Positions 22,596 through 35,888 are shown, counted from the stretch's first letter. The stretch: DNA of 64,000 nt from Echinococcus granulosus (GCF_000524195.1 NW_020170381.1:272073-336072); one strand, 5' to 3'. Translations and numbers: made by a program. Notes: a model not told the origin generated them from the letters alone.

Positions 22596-25500
22596 ATTGA
22601 ATGCATGACCATTCTGCCGTAGGATTATGATGCTTTTCGACTACAAATGCACTACTGCAATTTTGGAGATGCTTCCGACTAGCCAGCTTGGGTGTGCCTC
22701 TGAAAACTTGCCAAGTTTTAATGGAGCTTCACTTTTGGGCTCCGAATGGAATTTTAAAATAACTAGCTAGTTGCTCTAGGCCCAACACCAGGTTGTGGAA
22801 AATAGTGATTAATTTTGACTAACCAGATTCCAGGACCTCATTACCCACGTTTGTGGTAACAGAATCAGCCTGAATCACTAACTGGCATACTTCGCCTGTT
22901 TACCCAACTATAGGTGAACTCCTGATTGTCTTAAGTATCCACGGACTAGGTTTATGCGTTTGCAAGTGAAGCTCATTAAAATTTCATTCAACGGGAAGTT
23001 TTTTATATGTAAGTGTTATTGATTCAAAATTTTACATTTTAACTGATCTGGATTCAGACGATTAAAATTGTTTTCCCATACTACGGTTTCAATTCAAAAT
23101 TTACCAGCAGTGTAATTTTAAGACAGCGCAAACCTCGTTGATGGTGAATCTCACGTGAACAATCCAGTGGAATGACACTTAGCGCTCTAGGTAGGGTATC
23201 CAACTTGATGCCGTGATAAGGCGGCAGAAAGTTATTGAAATGGGCCATGTCGGAATAACACGACAGTATTGTAAGCCAAGTATTGCAAAGGAGTGGAAGG
23301 CCTTTCTGACATTTTAGCACTTTTTATCTATTAAGCAGAGTTCGATGCAACAAAAGAAATGCTGCCATAGTGGTGTATTTGCCACAGAAGTCCCCTGTGA
23401 TAACGTCTGCATTTTCCATGATAATATGGGAATAAAGCGTATCCAACTATCTTGTAACTCGGCATGAGTCCCCTTAGTCTTCGGTTTTTCAAATTTAAGA
23501 CTGAGTTTCATTTGAGTTGTTTTTACTTCTTCAAGTAGCAAAGCTCTCCAAAAGCGATGAGGGGAATTAGACTAAAGTTCTGCCTATATTTCAGCTTTTA
23601 AGAACACTCACGCCAAGTGACAAGGAATACTGTTATGAACTACTCTGTATTTGTGTGGTCATTGGCACTATCGAGATACCAACCAGAATAACCAAGAGAT
23701 AAGGCTCTAATATGAGGACTACTCTCTACCATTCTCACCAATTGATGCTATTTCGAATGAGCTTGATCTTATAGCGTTTATTGGTATCTATCGTGAGTGC
23801 CTCTTCGTGATACTGGTCAATGAGGGGAATTATAAGAGAATGCAAACTAAGAAATGTTTTGGGATATGCAGCGATTCTAATTTTAAATAGAGCCTTCTAG
23901 AGTATCACAATGGGAATGTTTCTCTAGTCCATTAGATACCCATAGATTAGTTGAAATTTAATGGCTTTGCCGTCGACAAGCGGATTTGGAAACCTCACAG
24001 TGTGACTTTGAGGTTAAATTGGCATGAATGTCATAAACATTTGAACACTCCTTTTTCAAGGAATTGAGTGTTTGTAAGCCAACTCCTTTGGAGATTAATA
24101 TACGGTTCTGTTAAATAAGCATTGTAGACAGGTTGCTTTTATCAAAATCTTTTACAAGGAGCTATACTCATACCGGAGCATTGCATCTTTCAAACTATTA
24201 CCAAAGCGTTTGCGAAGATTACGTCGTTTAAACTGTTCTACAGCTGTACATCTCAGCTGGATAGTTGGCGCGAGTAGATATTGTTTCTGTTTTGAAAGTA
24301 GTAAGACGATTCCATAAAACACACTAGAGCATTATCCTTCCCCGAGTCTTTCTTTGAAGTCTCAGTAAGTCATTGCAACATGGAGGACCATTTATCATTG
24401 ACGTATGGAGAGGACGGAACACCACCAAAATAGAAGGCGAAACTGCGGTGACGGAAGGCCCCGCTCAGCTAAGTATACATTGAAAGTGCATGGGGTCCTT
24501 TTGGCATTCATGGGTGGGAGGCAGTGAACACTAGCCTGATCAAAGTGCGGTTGGTTTGGCGATGGACTTGATCTAAAACCCATTGACAGTTTACAATGAG
24601 GTTATTTAAAAAAACACAAGTAGGAAAAACCTTCAGGTATTTATTTTTTAAGGATCTTCCTGCCGATTTGCAGAATTTTAGCATTTTAATTGTTTTGATG
24701 GTACACGTTCAAGCATTGCTTCAGCAATTGCATCGGAAATACGCCCAACTTAGAACCACACAATAAGGATTAATGGTGATATTTAAAGCATAATATGAAT
24801 TTGAAAGTTTATGCTATCGTTATGACTTATGATTTGATGTACTCCAAGCGTACAGCTTGTGCATTACGGTGACAGATGCAGAAATTTAGGAAACTCACTA
24901 TCTGTTTATGGAAACGACTTGATGGGGAACCATTTAACGGCTCCTACTGTTCCTATTTGATCACTTTTAAGTGATACCTTACCATATGGATTTATAGATG
25001 ACTTAGTGGAGGGATCGGAGTTCCTGTAAAGTCGAAAAAATAGTACCTAATCTAAAATGGTTACGACTTACCTTGCAAATGTGTTGAACTTTGTCACTAA
25101 AATAACAAAGCAATTAAACCACTTAAAATTGACGCATCATGAAACCCTATAGACACCAGCAAGGAAAATGTCCGAAGAGACCCGTAGAAGCAAAGTGGAA
25201 CAGGTGTATAATATAAGGACTGCATTAAAAAATAGATGGGCTTCTAATGCGAAATTCTTAAGTCCATAAACCTGAATAGTTTGTCCATGAGCTTGGAGAG
25301 TGGTGTCGTGAAAAATGAGGTCTCTTAGCGCAACGATGCAGACCAACATCTGTACAAAAGATGACACTGATTAGAGTGTTTCGTAAACTAAACACATATC
25401 CATTAAATGTCCCAAATTATTATTAATGTCAGCAAAACGTCATTTGCCATCATAGCAACATAGAAACCTCACTCTTAAATACATATAATGTCCAGGTATC

Positions 25501-26106
25501 AATAAAACGGGCCAGAGGAATGTCTAAATAAATTAAGATGCATTTTCTGCTGCAAACACATTGACTTTCATAAATATACAATATATCGATGCAAAATCCC
25601 ACTTCCCAAATGCATTTTTTGCGCAAACCTGTGCTGCAAACAAAGCACAGAAAAGTTGCACACTTGATTGATATGATGGCTGAACTGATTGATAAAAACA
25701 CCGTAGCCTTTGTATTTGAATGATATAGAAATTAAATAGAACAATCTAACTTTTATGGGAGCACCTGGGTAAAATCTCAATTGAAAGAGAATAGTTATAT
25801 GTCAGGAATACATAATACAATTTCGGAAAGCGTATGTCTGAGGCCTACAGCGGAATGTTTGTAGATTTCATTGAGCACCTCAACAAAAGGAAGCAGGGAG
25901 TTTGTGCTGTACATTTACATTAGTGTGAACGAGATTATTCGGCGTACAGCACTGGTAAATGGGATGTTGTGGAACAACAAATGGAGCCGATTTTCCACGA
26001 CTTTGAGAAATCTCGTTTGATCTTCACAAAGTAAGGTGTAAGCGCCAAAGGACTCATAGTCGCGTATAAAGTATCCGCTTCCTATTCAGCAGACATCGTT
26101 AGTTAA

Positions 26107-26345
26107 ATGCAATACTTATGCTGTTTTAATGTTCCTTTCAGAGGGGAGGCGGGCGTACGAATCGAACCTCCTGACGGAGGAGGGGTCAATGTCCTGCAAC
26201 CCGGAGAAAGGTTCCGTGTCCTCACCTCCCTGAACTTGTATCTGCTCTCCCCATTTCCTTTACCCAGTAAACTGAATCAACCCGGTTGCTCTAAGAGTAT
26301 GAGGGCCAGGAAAGAGGAGACCTACGAGCCTTGTCCTACGTAAAT
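26107..26345 (+). repeat. Dispersed repeat, 5' part only
   Basis: Begins ATGCAATACTTATGCTG and shares about 235 bp with 55629-55865 and, more weakly, with the left half of 27475-27914. It contains CGAATCGAACCTC, the reverse complement of a tRNA box-B-like motif. No coding capacity is recognised. The right half of the full repeat is absent here. Confidence 0.6.
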
Positions 26346-27474
26346 CTTATTAATTCCTAATATTGGATTTAAGAAAGAATTGTCCAAAACACGCAACCAT
26401 CTAGAAAACAAAATGCCATATCATTCGTTAAAGCGTCAGGGTAAGTATGAGTGGAAAGATTTCATTTGAAACAATTGGGTACTAAGAAAATAATGCTACT
26501 GAGGAATGCAAAGCATTAAGCGAAATATTTACCTGCTGCGAAATCTTAAAAGCGCAACCAGTATTGCAATACTATGATAGTGTTAAACTCTGTGTTTGAT
26601 TACGCAGGCACTTAAAATCCAGCAGGTTGTACTCTTATTCGGTGCCATGGCCTCCAGGTCATGCCAGCAACCTCTCAGTCCTTCTATTCGCCAGCTATAC
26701 CCTTTGTCTCCATTAATATGACATCCTACAGCTTCAGGAAAGACGTGGGGCACCATAATAGCACTTTTGCAAAAGAAAGACTCCACACACTGTGCAACTA
26801 TCTTCCCCGTGGCTAACAAAGTAACATTTAATTTTGTGTACATTTTTGGGACCATGATCTACCTTCATAAACGAAAGTAATTACACTGAATAAAACTGAC
26901 AAGTTTAGAGAGCTGCTTCAAGTATTAAAAACCACTATAATATAGCGACTTCCAATGTTCTGATAAGTACAATTCCAGTGTATTAGAACTAATCCCCTAT
27001 GCCTTAAGCGACCAAAAACATATATTCCTTGTGTACACACGAAATTTTAGTGATTTCCAATCTCTCGTCTCCATAGATCGAAATTTTGCCAAGTGCTCTC
27101 CAAACAGCTCCCTACGTCTTTCATAAATCCTTCGCCTTTATGAATTAAGTTGGTACGACTTAAGGGAAGGCCTAAGGTTCAAAAAATAGATGAGTAAAAC
27201 ATAATAAGCCAGGGCCAGCAACGGCTAGGCCAGTGGGTCGTTGCAATTATATTTTTAGATGATTGATCTGGTACTAGCGTCTCATCATCGACACCATCAA
27301 GTCCTCATCAAAATAAATTTACGGACGCATACAGTAAGAAAACTGGGTCAGGCCTTTTTATTCTTTCATAGATTCTCATAAACTTACGATAGCAATGAAA
27401 GAAGGCATGAAAATTTCGCACCCCTTTTCAAGCGATTGTTATTAGGAGGCCTGGATACATTCTTTAGCTGTGTG

Positions 27475-27914
27475 TAATACTTATGTTGTTTGAATGGGCT
27501 TTCAGGGAGGAGGCAAGCAGGAAATTCGAACCTTGTAACTGGATCGCCCTCTCCCTTACCTAGTGACTGCGGCTCCCCTCCTTCTTGAATATTGTATTTT
27601 CCCTATACATCTTGTCGTCTTTAATAAAGATGTCCAAAGCAAACCAACCGGGATTGTCTAGGAACGCTAGGAATCGGGAAGCGGAGACCGAGGAGTCTCG
27701 CTCCACATGTGTGCAATACGATAGTGGTTTATCCCTCGGCACCGGTGAGGCGCCACTTTTGTACTGCAAATAAGTCCCCTTTTACCTCGCTGGGTGGGTC
27801 GGCCTTTTGGGCCATGCCAATAGCCCAGACACCTTCTCCGTGCTGAATATATATATATATTCTGCCCGAGTATTGTGTCCTCTTTCGTCTTCAGAGAGTC
27901 CCGGGACGCTATAT
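27475..27914 (+). repeat. Dispersed repeat, apparently full-length copy (~440 bp)
   Basis: The left half (TAATACTTATGTTG...) resembles 26107-26345 and 55629-55865. The right half (GATAGTGGTTTATCCCTC...) resembles 37847-38037, 38361-38553 and the reverse strand of 56146-56339. A short (TA)n run lies at 27847-27860. Read on the minus strand, the family starts TGTAGCGTCCCG in other copies and ends near TACA, as LTRs do. This copy has TATA at that end. TGTG occurs on both outer sides. No reverse transcriptase frame is present. Confidence 0.65.
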
Positions 27915-28609
27915 GTGTGCTGAATCGCTCAGGTATATCCACTGCAGGACATGGTCTGAAGACTAGGCTAGAAGCCTTCTGGTTCCTCCACAAGTCAGTA
28001 AGAAACGCTCTGTTATTTCATTAGAATTCAGGGGAGTCTCGGAGCAATGCACTGTGTCTCCATGGCTCTAACATGCAATTGACGTATTCATCTCCAGCCA
28101 CAAAGTAACTTGCTTGAGTTAGCTGGTTTAGATAAGTCATTCGTAAAACAAAAAACAATTAATGGTGAACTTAGCACATAATGTTGAAAGAATATTCGTA
28201 GTGAACACAATGATCCCATATATAACTCGAATCCGAAATATGATGCACTAGGTTAATCCTAATTACAATTCTTCACTTTTCTGCATTTGTGTATATTGAA
28301 TGTTTTGGAATTTACTGATATTTAACAAAGCAAGAGCTATGTGTTTTAATAGTCGCCTACCTTGTACTGCTATAGTTTCGCGTCATGTGGCAACTCGAGC
28401 ATTAGGTTGTGAATCTCGTAAAAGGTTCAGTTACCTCGTTACCCTATAGTAGTGGTAAATACCTCAGCTTCTAAAACTTAAAAAGCGACAGCTGTCTAAA
28501 AAACGGTTTCACGTGGACTCATTTTCGCACTGACTTTAAGGGAAGCACTAAAAAATGAATTAATACAGTTCAGGAGAAAATAACTAAAACAACATGTAAG
28601 AAGGATGCT

Positions 28610-28626
28610 AATTTTTGAATTTGTAG
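28610..28626 (+). promoter_or_regulatory. Splice acceptor 8 nt before IQUB ATG
   Basis: A T-rich stretch ending in TTTGTAG at 28626 is followed eight bases later by ATG at 28635. The ATG at 28605 is in frame but lies before this acceptor, so I prefer 28635 as the start. Confidence 0.45.
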
Positions 28627-28634
28627 AACTACAT

Positions 28635-31231
28635 ATGAACAACCCGGATTCTAGAGCTGGTGTCAGTTTAAAGCCTTGGTGCGTTGTGGTGCGCATTAAG
28701 TTTCCGTATAACACAATTATGAAAATTAATGATTTGCCCGATGGGCTACCATTTGATTTGCTTCGCCGTGTCCTCGCAGAAGAGTGCTCTGATAATGTTA
28801 AAAATATAAAGTTGTTTTACAACAATGATTTAATAAGAAGTGGAGTTACACCGAAAAGACTTTTCAAAGACCTGAGTGTTGTTCCGGAAATAGAGTGCCG
28901 TTTCAAACATCCTTCTCAAACAACTAAAATTCACTTAGGAAGGAGAATATGCAAGCTTTCTCGTACAGATGATATTACGGTTTATGTTTACAAGGGAGAT
29001 GAAAAATTAAAGGATAGACAACCAGATAATCTGGAGGTGAATCTAGTAGGCAATGATATCGATCCTGGGCCGCATATTGTTCAGATACATTGGATCAATG
29101 ATAGGTTAAAAAAACCTTTTTGGGTGGTTATCGGAGAAAATCAGATCAGGTTCTTTTTCACCATGCCACGTCTCAAACGGCCCCAAAGCCTCCCGAAGAT
29201 TCACCTATCCCACTTTTCTCAAGAGAAACACAAACGTATGCAGTAAAGCACGAGGAACAGGAAACACTCCATCAAGCCACAACGGCGATGACGAAACCCG
29301 GTTTTTTTGTAACCAATATTAATGATAAAGAGATAACACCCGGACCATACGAAACTGCAGACGAGTATAGAACGCGGCTTAACCGATGTGTGAGTTTACA
29401 CTTTGAATTTGTCTTTATTCGGGACTTTCCTAAAAAATTTTCGTTTTTAGCGATAATCATTTATTTTTTATTGTTTAAACACACATTTCCCTTCTTGTTC
29501 GATAATATATTTGTATACTTGACTGTATTTCAGGCAATTGTCATACAAAGGCATGTACGTTGTTGGCTTGCCAAACGTAGAGTTGCTCGCCTTCGTACGC
29601 TTCGAGATGAATATTATAAGTTCGTCAAGGAAGAGGAACGGGTATACCTTCAAGAAAAAGCTAATGGGTTGGATCTTGATTACAAAAGACGTGCTACTCC
29701 GAAAACACGATATGACATTGATAGACTGTTTAATGCCCTTGAAGAATGGCACGTTAATAAGGTGAATAATGCTTATAGGAACTCAAGTACTCTAGTTATC
29801 AGGAAGGCAAATATGGGTTTAGTTCTCGACAAGGAAGTTGAATTTATCAAAAAAATTACCCAAAAGCAAATTGAACTATCTGATTATGGGAAAATGCGAG
29901 AGCAAGAACACTTCATCGAAAAAGCTGCTTCAACAGTTTGTTGGAGGGATATGAAGGGACGAGGCCCCGTGGAAAAGGATACCCCATATACTCTTTTTGG
30001 AAAAAGTCTCCTAACCTTATACGAAGATCTGAAGTCCAGTAGTCTTAGTAAGACTGAACGGATGGACTTACTTCTTACAGTTAAGAAGTTAGCTGGGAAG
30101 TACCCATCCTCACTAAGTTGTGACATCGTGATGCTTGCGGAGCGAGAGACGGAGTTGATGCTTCGAAACATTCCGGTTCCTATGCTAACTGGCTTGCGTC
30201 AGCGTATCCTCCAGCGCTTCATACAATTTTGCAAGGTTCCTGAATATAACCCCGCAGTGGCACCGTTCCTCCCGATTCCTGATAAAAATGATCCGAATGC
30301 TCGCACAAAAATGTGGAAAGACACTCATCGATGTATTTCCTGCGGAGGATACCTTCAGATCGCAAAGTTTGGTGTTAGTGCACGAGCTAAGCATTTAGAC
30401 GTTTGCTTATTTTGCTGGAGACAGGGAAACCGTGGAAGGGATCGGGTAGACCTGGAACCCTATCGACTAATCCTTGAAGATCTTCAAAAATCGGAAGCTG
30501 AGCTGATCCGCAAGGCCCATCGCAACAAAAAAGCTGAACTGCGGGAAATGGAGCTTGTTGCTCTCGATGAGGCCGTAAAAGAACAGATACGAAGGAGAGA
30601 AGCTAGGGACTACACACCAATCGACGCAGGAGCTTTATTCAAAACAGGAAGTCAGAATTCATTAATTAGGACGGAGAACATATCAAATCATCTTGAATTG
30701 CTTGTCAATATCCAGGATATTTATTTTCTTGTAAACAAAATTTGGAATGGCCGATCTGCTCTTTCCGGATGTTCGGAACTTGGTGATTTGACGCTTTGCC
30801 GATGGAAGGTCACGGAACCGTGGTCACCATGGAATACGCTATTATTAACGAAAAAGGAAGCCGATCTGCACATGAAACTCAATAATATCCCATCATCTTT
30901 ACTCTATGCTGATACCATGTTGACTCGAGTACGTCAGCGACTTGTAATTGGCAAGAATGTATTTGTGCGACTCTGTTTGATAGGGCGCAATATGACCAGA
31001 GAACAACTGGAGTCTACCGAGAAGTTCCGACATCCTGGAGATAAAAATGAACGTCCTCAGATGGAGAGGCGACTGTGCAAATCTAGTGGCAGGCCAGTGT
31101 ATCTGCTTTCAGCTGAACAACGACACAAATCGACGTTTGAGCTGCCTCAGGTTTTGCTTCCTGTGATCAAAGGGGAAAGGAGAATGACAGATTTAGGAAT
31201 CACTAGCCTCCAGGAATTGTGGCCTATATAA
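28635..31231 (+). CDS. IQUB: IQUB (IQ motif and ubiquitin-like domain protein), frameshifted
   Basis: IQUB is a ciliary/flagellar protein associated with radial spokes. The N-terminal frame (28635 to about 29114) holds a ubiquitin-like domain (WCVVVRIKFPYNTIM...). The rest (from about 29114 to 31231) lies one frame away. It carries LGGYRRK, the TQTY segment, an IQ motif (AIVIQRHVRCWLAKRR), the conserved helical region and a four-cysteine pair (CISC at residue spacing typical of the family, then CLFC), then EPWSPWNTLLLTK near the end. One intron is read at 29390-29533 (GTGAGT...TTTCAG); it is 144 nt and happens to stay open. The frame switch lies in a run of seven A and five T (29108-29121). 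It may be an assembly error, a real deletion or frameshifting. Otherwise the protein looks intact. Confidence 0.85.
29108..29121 (+). other. Apparent one-base frameshift inside IQUB
   Basis: A run of seven A, then CC, then five T. Upstream codons read ...RLKKPF and the conserved continuation LGGYRRK is in the frame one base back. One extra T (or A) would restore the family-like reading. The A7 run is also a possible slippery heptamer (A AAA AAA). Confidence 0.75.
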
Positions 31232-32209
31232 GAAAGTATCAAAAGAGGATAAGAGTCCAGAAAGCATTTTTATTATGAGTACGTGTATAAATGGGAAAAT
31301 ATAGCCTTTAAAAATAGTGATCCTACCACTCTAAATACTTCGCACTCCTTATATGTAATGTATATGAAATGAACAAACAATTCCCAATTTATTAGAATGC
31401 ATAACCCTTAATTTTAAGTAAAAAAGTTTGCCTTTGCTGTAGTAAGATGGTAAAGTTGCAACAGAATAATTAAGGACGAATATATCTGATCTCTCCGCTG
31501 CATGCTTATAGACCCCCAGTCTATGGGGAGCCCGCTGTTTTACAGTCTTGAACTGGAGGAGTGGAGGTGACATTGGCCGCTGCCTAAATTGTTTTATTAA
31601 TACTATGCAACGAGATTTGAGGGTTTCGCTCCCCCCCCCCCCCCCTCCCTTAGAGGGATTTCATTGTGTAGAAGTAGGACAAGCGCCAAATCACAATAAA
31701 CAGACAAGAGGTAAAATGCAAGAGTTACCATCCACAACATTGCATAGAAACACTCGTGTGCTTGTCGTTAAAGTAAGAATGGAAATGTTATCACGAAGAC
31801 TAGAAAACCAAAATTCAGCGTTTCCCTTGGGTTTTCATTCCTTTAGCATTTGGCTTCATTTTTAAAAGTGAGTGTTACATGTTCCAGACATCGTTTTCCT
31901 CGAAGAAGGTACGGAGTGATGTACCATCCGACCGCTCCGACGGTGTGGTTCGACAATTGACCTATCGTTGAAAACACTAGTCTAAAGCTAAAGGATACAA
32001 CTATAGTTATTTTTTTATACAATAGCACCTTCAGAACACTTATCAGTATTTATGCGCTTGTCAAATCGGTAAGACCTGATTTGGCCACAGACATTAAAAA
32101 ATGACTAACGCTCGAATAAATGTATCGGTGTCCTAATATCCTCTATTAGCCTAAGTGGACTGCCGAACAGGTTTGAAAAACAAATAATAATCTATCGAGT
32201 AAATTATTT
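31232..32209. other. Spacer between IQUB and the Psq exon
   Basis: About 1 kb, mostly AT-rich, holding the IQUB 3' UTR. AATAAA occurs at 31695-31700. A C15 homopolymer lies at 31631-31645. The open frame spanning it (31548-31865) is low complexity and is not called. Confidence 0.45.
31631..31645 (+). repeat. Poly-C tract (C15)
   Basis: Fifteen consecutive C followed by TCCCT. It is a simple homopolymer in the IQUB 3' flank and unusual against the AT-rich background. Confidence 0.9.
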
Positions 32210-32583
32210 TTACCAGTGGCAACAGACCTTAAACACAGACGCCAATCTGTACGACAAGGCGACTGATGATGAGTACCAACCAACATCTTTTCTGTGTGAG
32301 GTGTCGTTCGACAGTTTCCCGGAAGAGGTAAACTGTTGAACAAACTCGGATAGCGAGATCGGTTTGCCTCCACGCATAGTCTCCTCGTGTTTTCTGATCT
32401 CATTAAGCTTGCAGATTTTGTTGCGCAGTGTGGATCGCGGGATGCCGTACATGCTGGCCGCCCGCCGAGTGCCCAGCCGGCCGGAGCAGATAGCATTCAC
32501 GGCGGAGGCCAACTCAGAGGCTGTGTAAGGCCTCCGTTGCGGCAACGATGACTTCTTGCTGCTATGCGAACTCATATCCGCCG
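32210..32583 (-). CDS. Pipsqueak (HTH_psq) DNA-binding domain exon
   Basis: A minus-strand frame encoding a Pipsqueak-type helix-turn-helix. After a basic serine-rich start (MSSHSSKK at 32575) come RRPYTASELASAVNAI, GTRRAASMYGIPRSTLRNK and a charged tail (KLNEIRKHEE). The GTRRAA..YGIPRSTLRNK form is the one I associate with the second Psq domain of E93/Mblk-1-like nuclear factors; LCOR is a more distant relative. An acceptor-like CAG (32586-32584) lies eight bases before the ATG, so this is either an internal or last exon, or a 121-residue protein. No other exon of such a gene was found nearby. It is probably a sequence-specific nuclear DNA-binding protein. Confidence 0.7.
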
Positions 32584-32586
32584 CTG

Positions 32587-35500
32587 TCAATGGGAATGGT
32601 AGTACTTAAACTTTGCTCTCTTATAGGCCTATGCGTATTTCCAAACTAACTTTTCAAGGGGTTGTTTTTTTGCTGACTAGAGAGATGAGAACATTTTGAG
32701 CTTTCTACAAATAAGGAACAGAAATTTCTCACTTCTTATTTTTTAGTACTTTTCTTTTGCGGTTAATTTTTGATGAGGTGAGTTTATCAAAGTGGAGGAA
32801 CGGCGTGTATTTGTGGTGAAGTGCAAGCATAACATGATTCGAACTGGGATACGCAATCTAATTCAATCGTGGATCGGTTATTGCCTAGGTATATGTTTGC
32901 TGTGTCAAACGAAATACACTTGTTTTTTTTTTAGAATTAATAATATGTTTCATAAAGGTAATGAGCTGCGTGAATGTAATTATTTTTGAGAGCAATTTCA
33001 TTATTTTGATTGGGCGATTGTTCAGAAATTGCGAATTGTGCGCAAAAAAACACGTTTGATTTGAGTTCAAAATCATTATTCGATGCCCTTAGTGGAGTTT
33101 AAATTCGCATTTCATCTTTACAAGTTGCTTGAAAATCCGCATCTAACTCTGCACCGGGTGGCATTGTAATTGTGATTCGGCTAATATTTCCTACCTGTCT
33201 CCACTAAAATTGGCGCGAACATCCTTACCCCTTAACCAAATATATGGACATGTTTTTACCGGCACGTAGCTAAGGAGAATTTTAATGCTAACGCATACCG
33301 GGCACATATCAGGCTTTCAGATTACAGGAAATTTGAACTTCTGAAGATAGCACACGGCAACATGATGAATAAAAATTGCTGGTTCTATCGTTTGATTGTA
33401 GGTAAAAAGGGAAGTTAAAAACATGGATTAGATACTCAGCTTACTTGTTTTGTCAACTCTGAGTCCATGTGGTGAACGGTGATATGTACGCATATCTCGG
33501 AGACAAGTTGTTCGTGGTGCTCTTGAAGGTGGGCAGCTCTGAAGTCTAGAGTTCCTAAGGCAAATGGTATTTTTGCATTCCCAAACTTACCCATTTGCCT
33601 CCACCGCACATTGAATGACCGCTGAATCCAAACCCCTAGCTTCTAACTGAAAAACTCCCGCTAGGTTTGACAAGTCATTCTGATTAAACTCCATCGAAGC
33701 AGCAGCGTTTCGCAGCATTTGATCACGCGTTGCTTGGGATTGACACCCTGTAATGAAATGAACATGTCACAACACAAAAATGTCAGCCAACTTGGGTTTG
33801 GGCAAAAACTGCCCTTCTACACATGAGTGAACGACGCACCACTTATTCGGAGGTAGCAGGAGAGCAGCGCTGGCGGTGGCACGGGAACGTATTTTGTTGA
33901 GTTGAAGTAGGGAAATATGCAGCCGTCACCTGTTCCTGGCTGATTCGCGCCAAGCAGGCGAGTCCTATTTGTGAGGTCTGAAAATTAGAGACAATTTTAA
34001 GTGATTTCTTTTTTATGCTTATTATTACTGATGAACGATGACGAAATCGTAAATTTGGGAAGCCTCTTGAGCGATGTGTAAGTGTCAAACCACTGACAGC
34101 TCAATATTCTCTTATTTGAATTACTATAACTCATACAAATCCCTAATTTCGGACAAATGACCCTATAGAACTGAAGAACTTGCAAAATAAAAATATTTTT
34201 TGCTTCAACTATGCATATCCACCTTGGTAAATTTGGCTAATGACGTTCTCATGAGGTCACTCACTGAGCAGTTCTGCCCTACTCTCTGCGGTCTAGGAGG
34301 CGACGAACCCCTAATGGGTATGCTAACCTGACGAACTTTTATTACTTGGAAGGAGTGTACTTAAAGGTGCCTGCAGACCAACCATCCATTTCCACCTAAT
34401 GCCATGTTCCCAGTCTCCACAAATAGGTATGCCTAGATGAGTTTACTAAACATTTCCTCTAGGGTGAACAGCTTCCCTTAAAGGAAAAGGGATCGTTTAA
34501 TATGTTGCCCCCGCGTCTGTGTTGCTGACTGCCCAGATTACGCAAAGAGGTTAAGCTGCTTAAAGTTCCAGCATGTCGGTTTCTTGATTTCACCATCCAT
34601 AACGCCTGTTCTTTGTTCATTGCTTTGATTAAGTGGGGTTTGATGCGAATTGAATCTGAATGAGATCATGCACTTATGGTAATGCATACCACATTTCTAA
34701 AAATCCTAAGCAATTTTGTGTTCTAGTTCGTTGATGAATGCAGAATAGTGACTACAGTCACTGTGATTGCCATGGCAACCGCTCAAGAACAGCTGTGACC
34801 TTAGATGCCTTGGGAGGAACAGGTGTTGGTGTGATATAACAAACTGCCTCCTTCGGCGGCCCGGTCCCTACCGCGGGCGTGACCCAGCAATTGCGTGTTC
34901 GATGTTGTTACAGCATGGGTCGCATGCCGAGTCAACATGCGCACGAAACCAAATGCAGTTGCGGACTTGGGGAGGGCTGACAAAGGAGGGAAAGCATGCG
35001 CGCTAATTAACCGCACCAAAGCGGATGGTACAATGCTGCAATATGCTTGGCTGTGTGTGGTCGTATTTTGCAATCCATGGCGAACCATCCTGGGTACCAA
35101 TTTCAGCTATGGTTAATTTCACATGAGCGAAGCGAAGGCTCAACATGTAATTTTATAAATACGTATAATATGGGCACCTTCTTTCAGAAGATGATTTCTT
35201 CCCACCTTTTCTTCCCACTAAGCACCACGAATATTGTACTATCTTGGGTTTTTGAGTTGGAACCAATATTACCTTGTAAAGAAGTATAAGTAATGTCTTG
35301 TGGATGTTTAAAATAGTTTTTTAGCATGAATGTTTAAACGCTTTCTCGCAAAAGTTAAGTTTAAATGAAACATGAGTTTACCTTGAACTCGAATAACGGA
35401 GAGACCTTGCGAATTTCATCACTGCCACTATTTAAAACCACATGCAGCAAAGGCAATTGAACATTTTACAAACCTTTAATCGCAACTGCTTAAGCCCTAC

Positions 35501-35888
35501 GTCCTTTTATTTTTGTAACAAACGTAGTAAGCAAGGGGAGGCTTGATATCTAGACACTTCTGTAGGGACTACCCCTACATCACGGTTCAGCAACCACTAT
35601 TTGTGCACCGATAAAAGAAATATGTGGAAAAAATTCCAGGCCGAGGCTGAACATGACCCATCGTAACTTTTTTTTGTCACAGCACTTTGCATCTGACATA
35701 ATGGTTATGTATTACAATTGCCTTCTGGATACAAAAGTATTCATTCCTGGTATTTGCGAGTCATCACTTGTTGCTATCGTTAGTTGTTTGAAAAATGATT
35801 GAATGGTAGATATAGGTTCAAAAGCAACACAACTATGAAGTTATCTAAGACAAAGGAGTCCTTATCAATTCTGACAATAGGTCTATAT
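32587..35888. other. Noncoding region upstream of the Psq exon
   Basis: About 3.3 kb without a recognised gene. A GC-richer patch at about 34800-35110 is open on both strands but resembles no family. The rest is AT-rich. It may include introns or 5' sequence of the Psq gene. Confidence 0.4.

Larger units (their letters stand above)
22596..28609. other. Noncoding, repeat-bearing region SLC1 / IQUB
   Basis: About 6 kb of AT-rich DNA with only short open frames. None matches a known family, including 26583-26855 (-), the longest apart from frames lying within the repeat copies. It holds two copies or parts of a dispersed repeat (26107-26345 and 27475-27914), listed separately. I see nothing else. 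Confidence 0.5.

Noticed and set aside
26583..26855. 90 aa minus ORF
   Set aside because: No recognised domain and no splice context in a repeat-bearing noncoding region.
31548..31865. 105 aa plus ORF spanning the C15 tract
   Set aside because: A homopolymer-derived PPPPPP core with no family-like flanks; probably 3' flank of IQUB.
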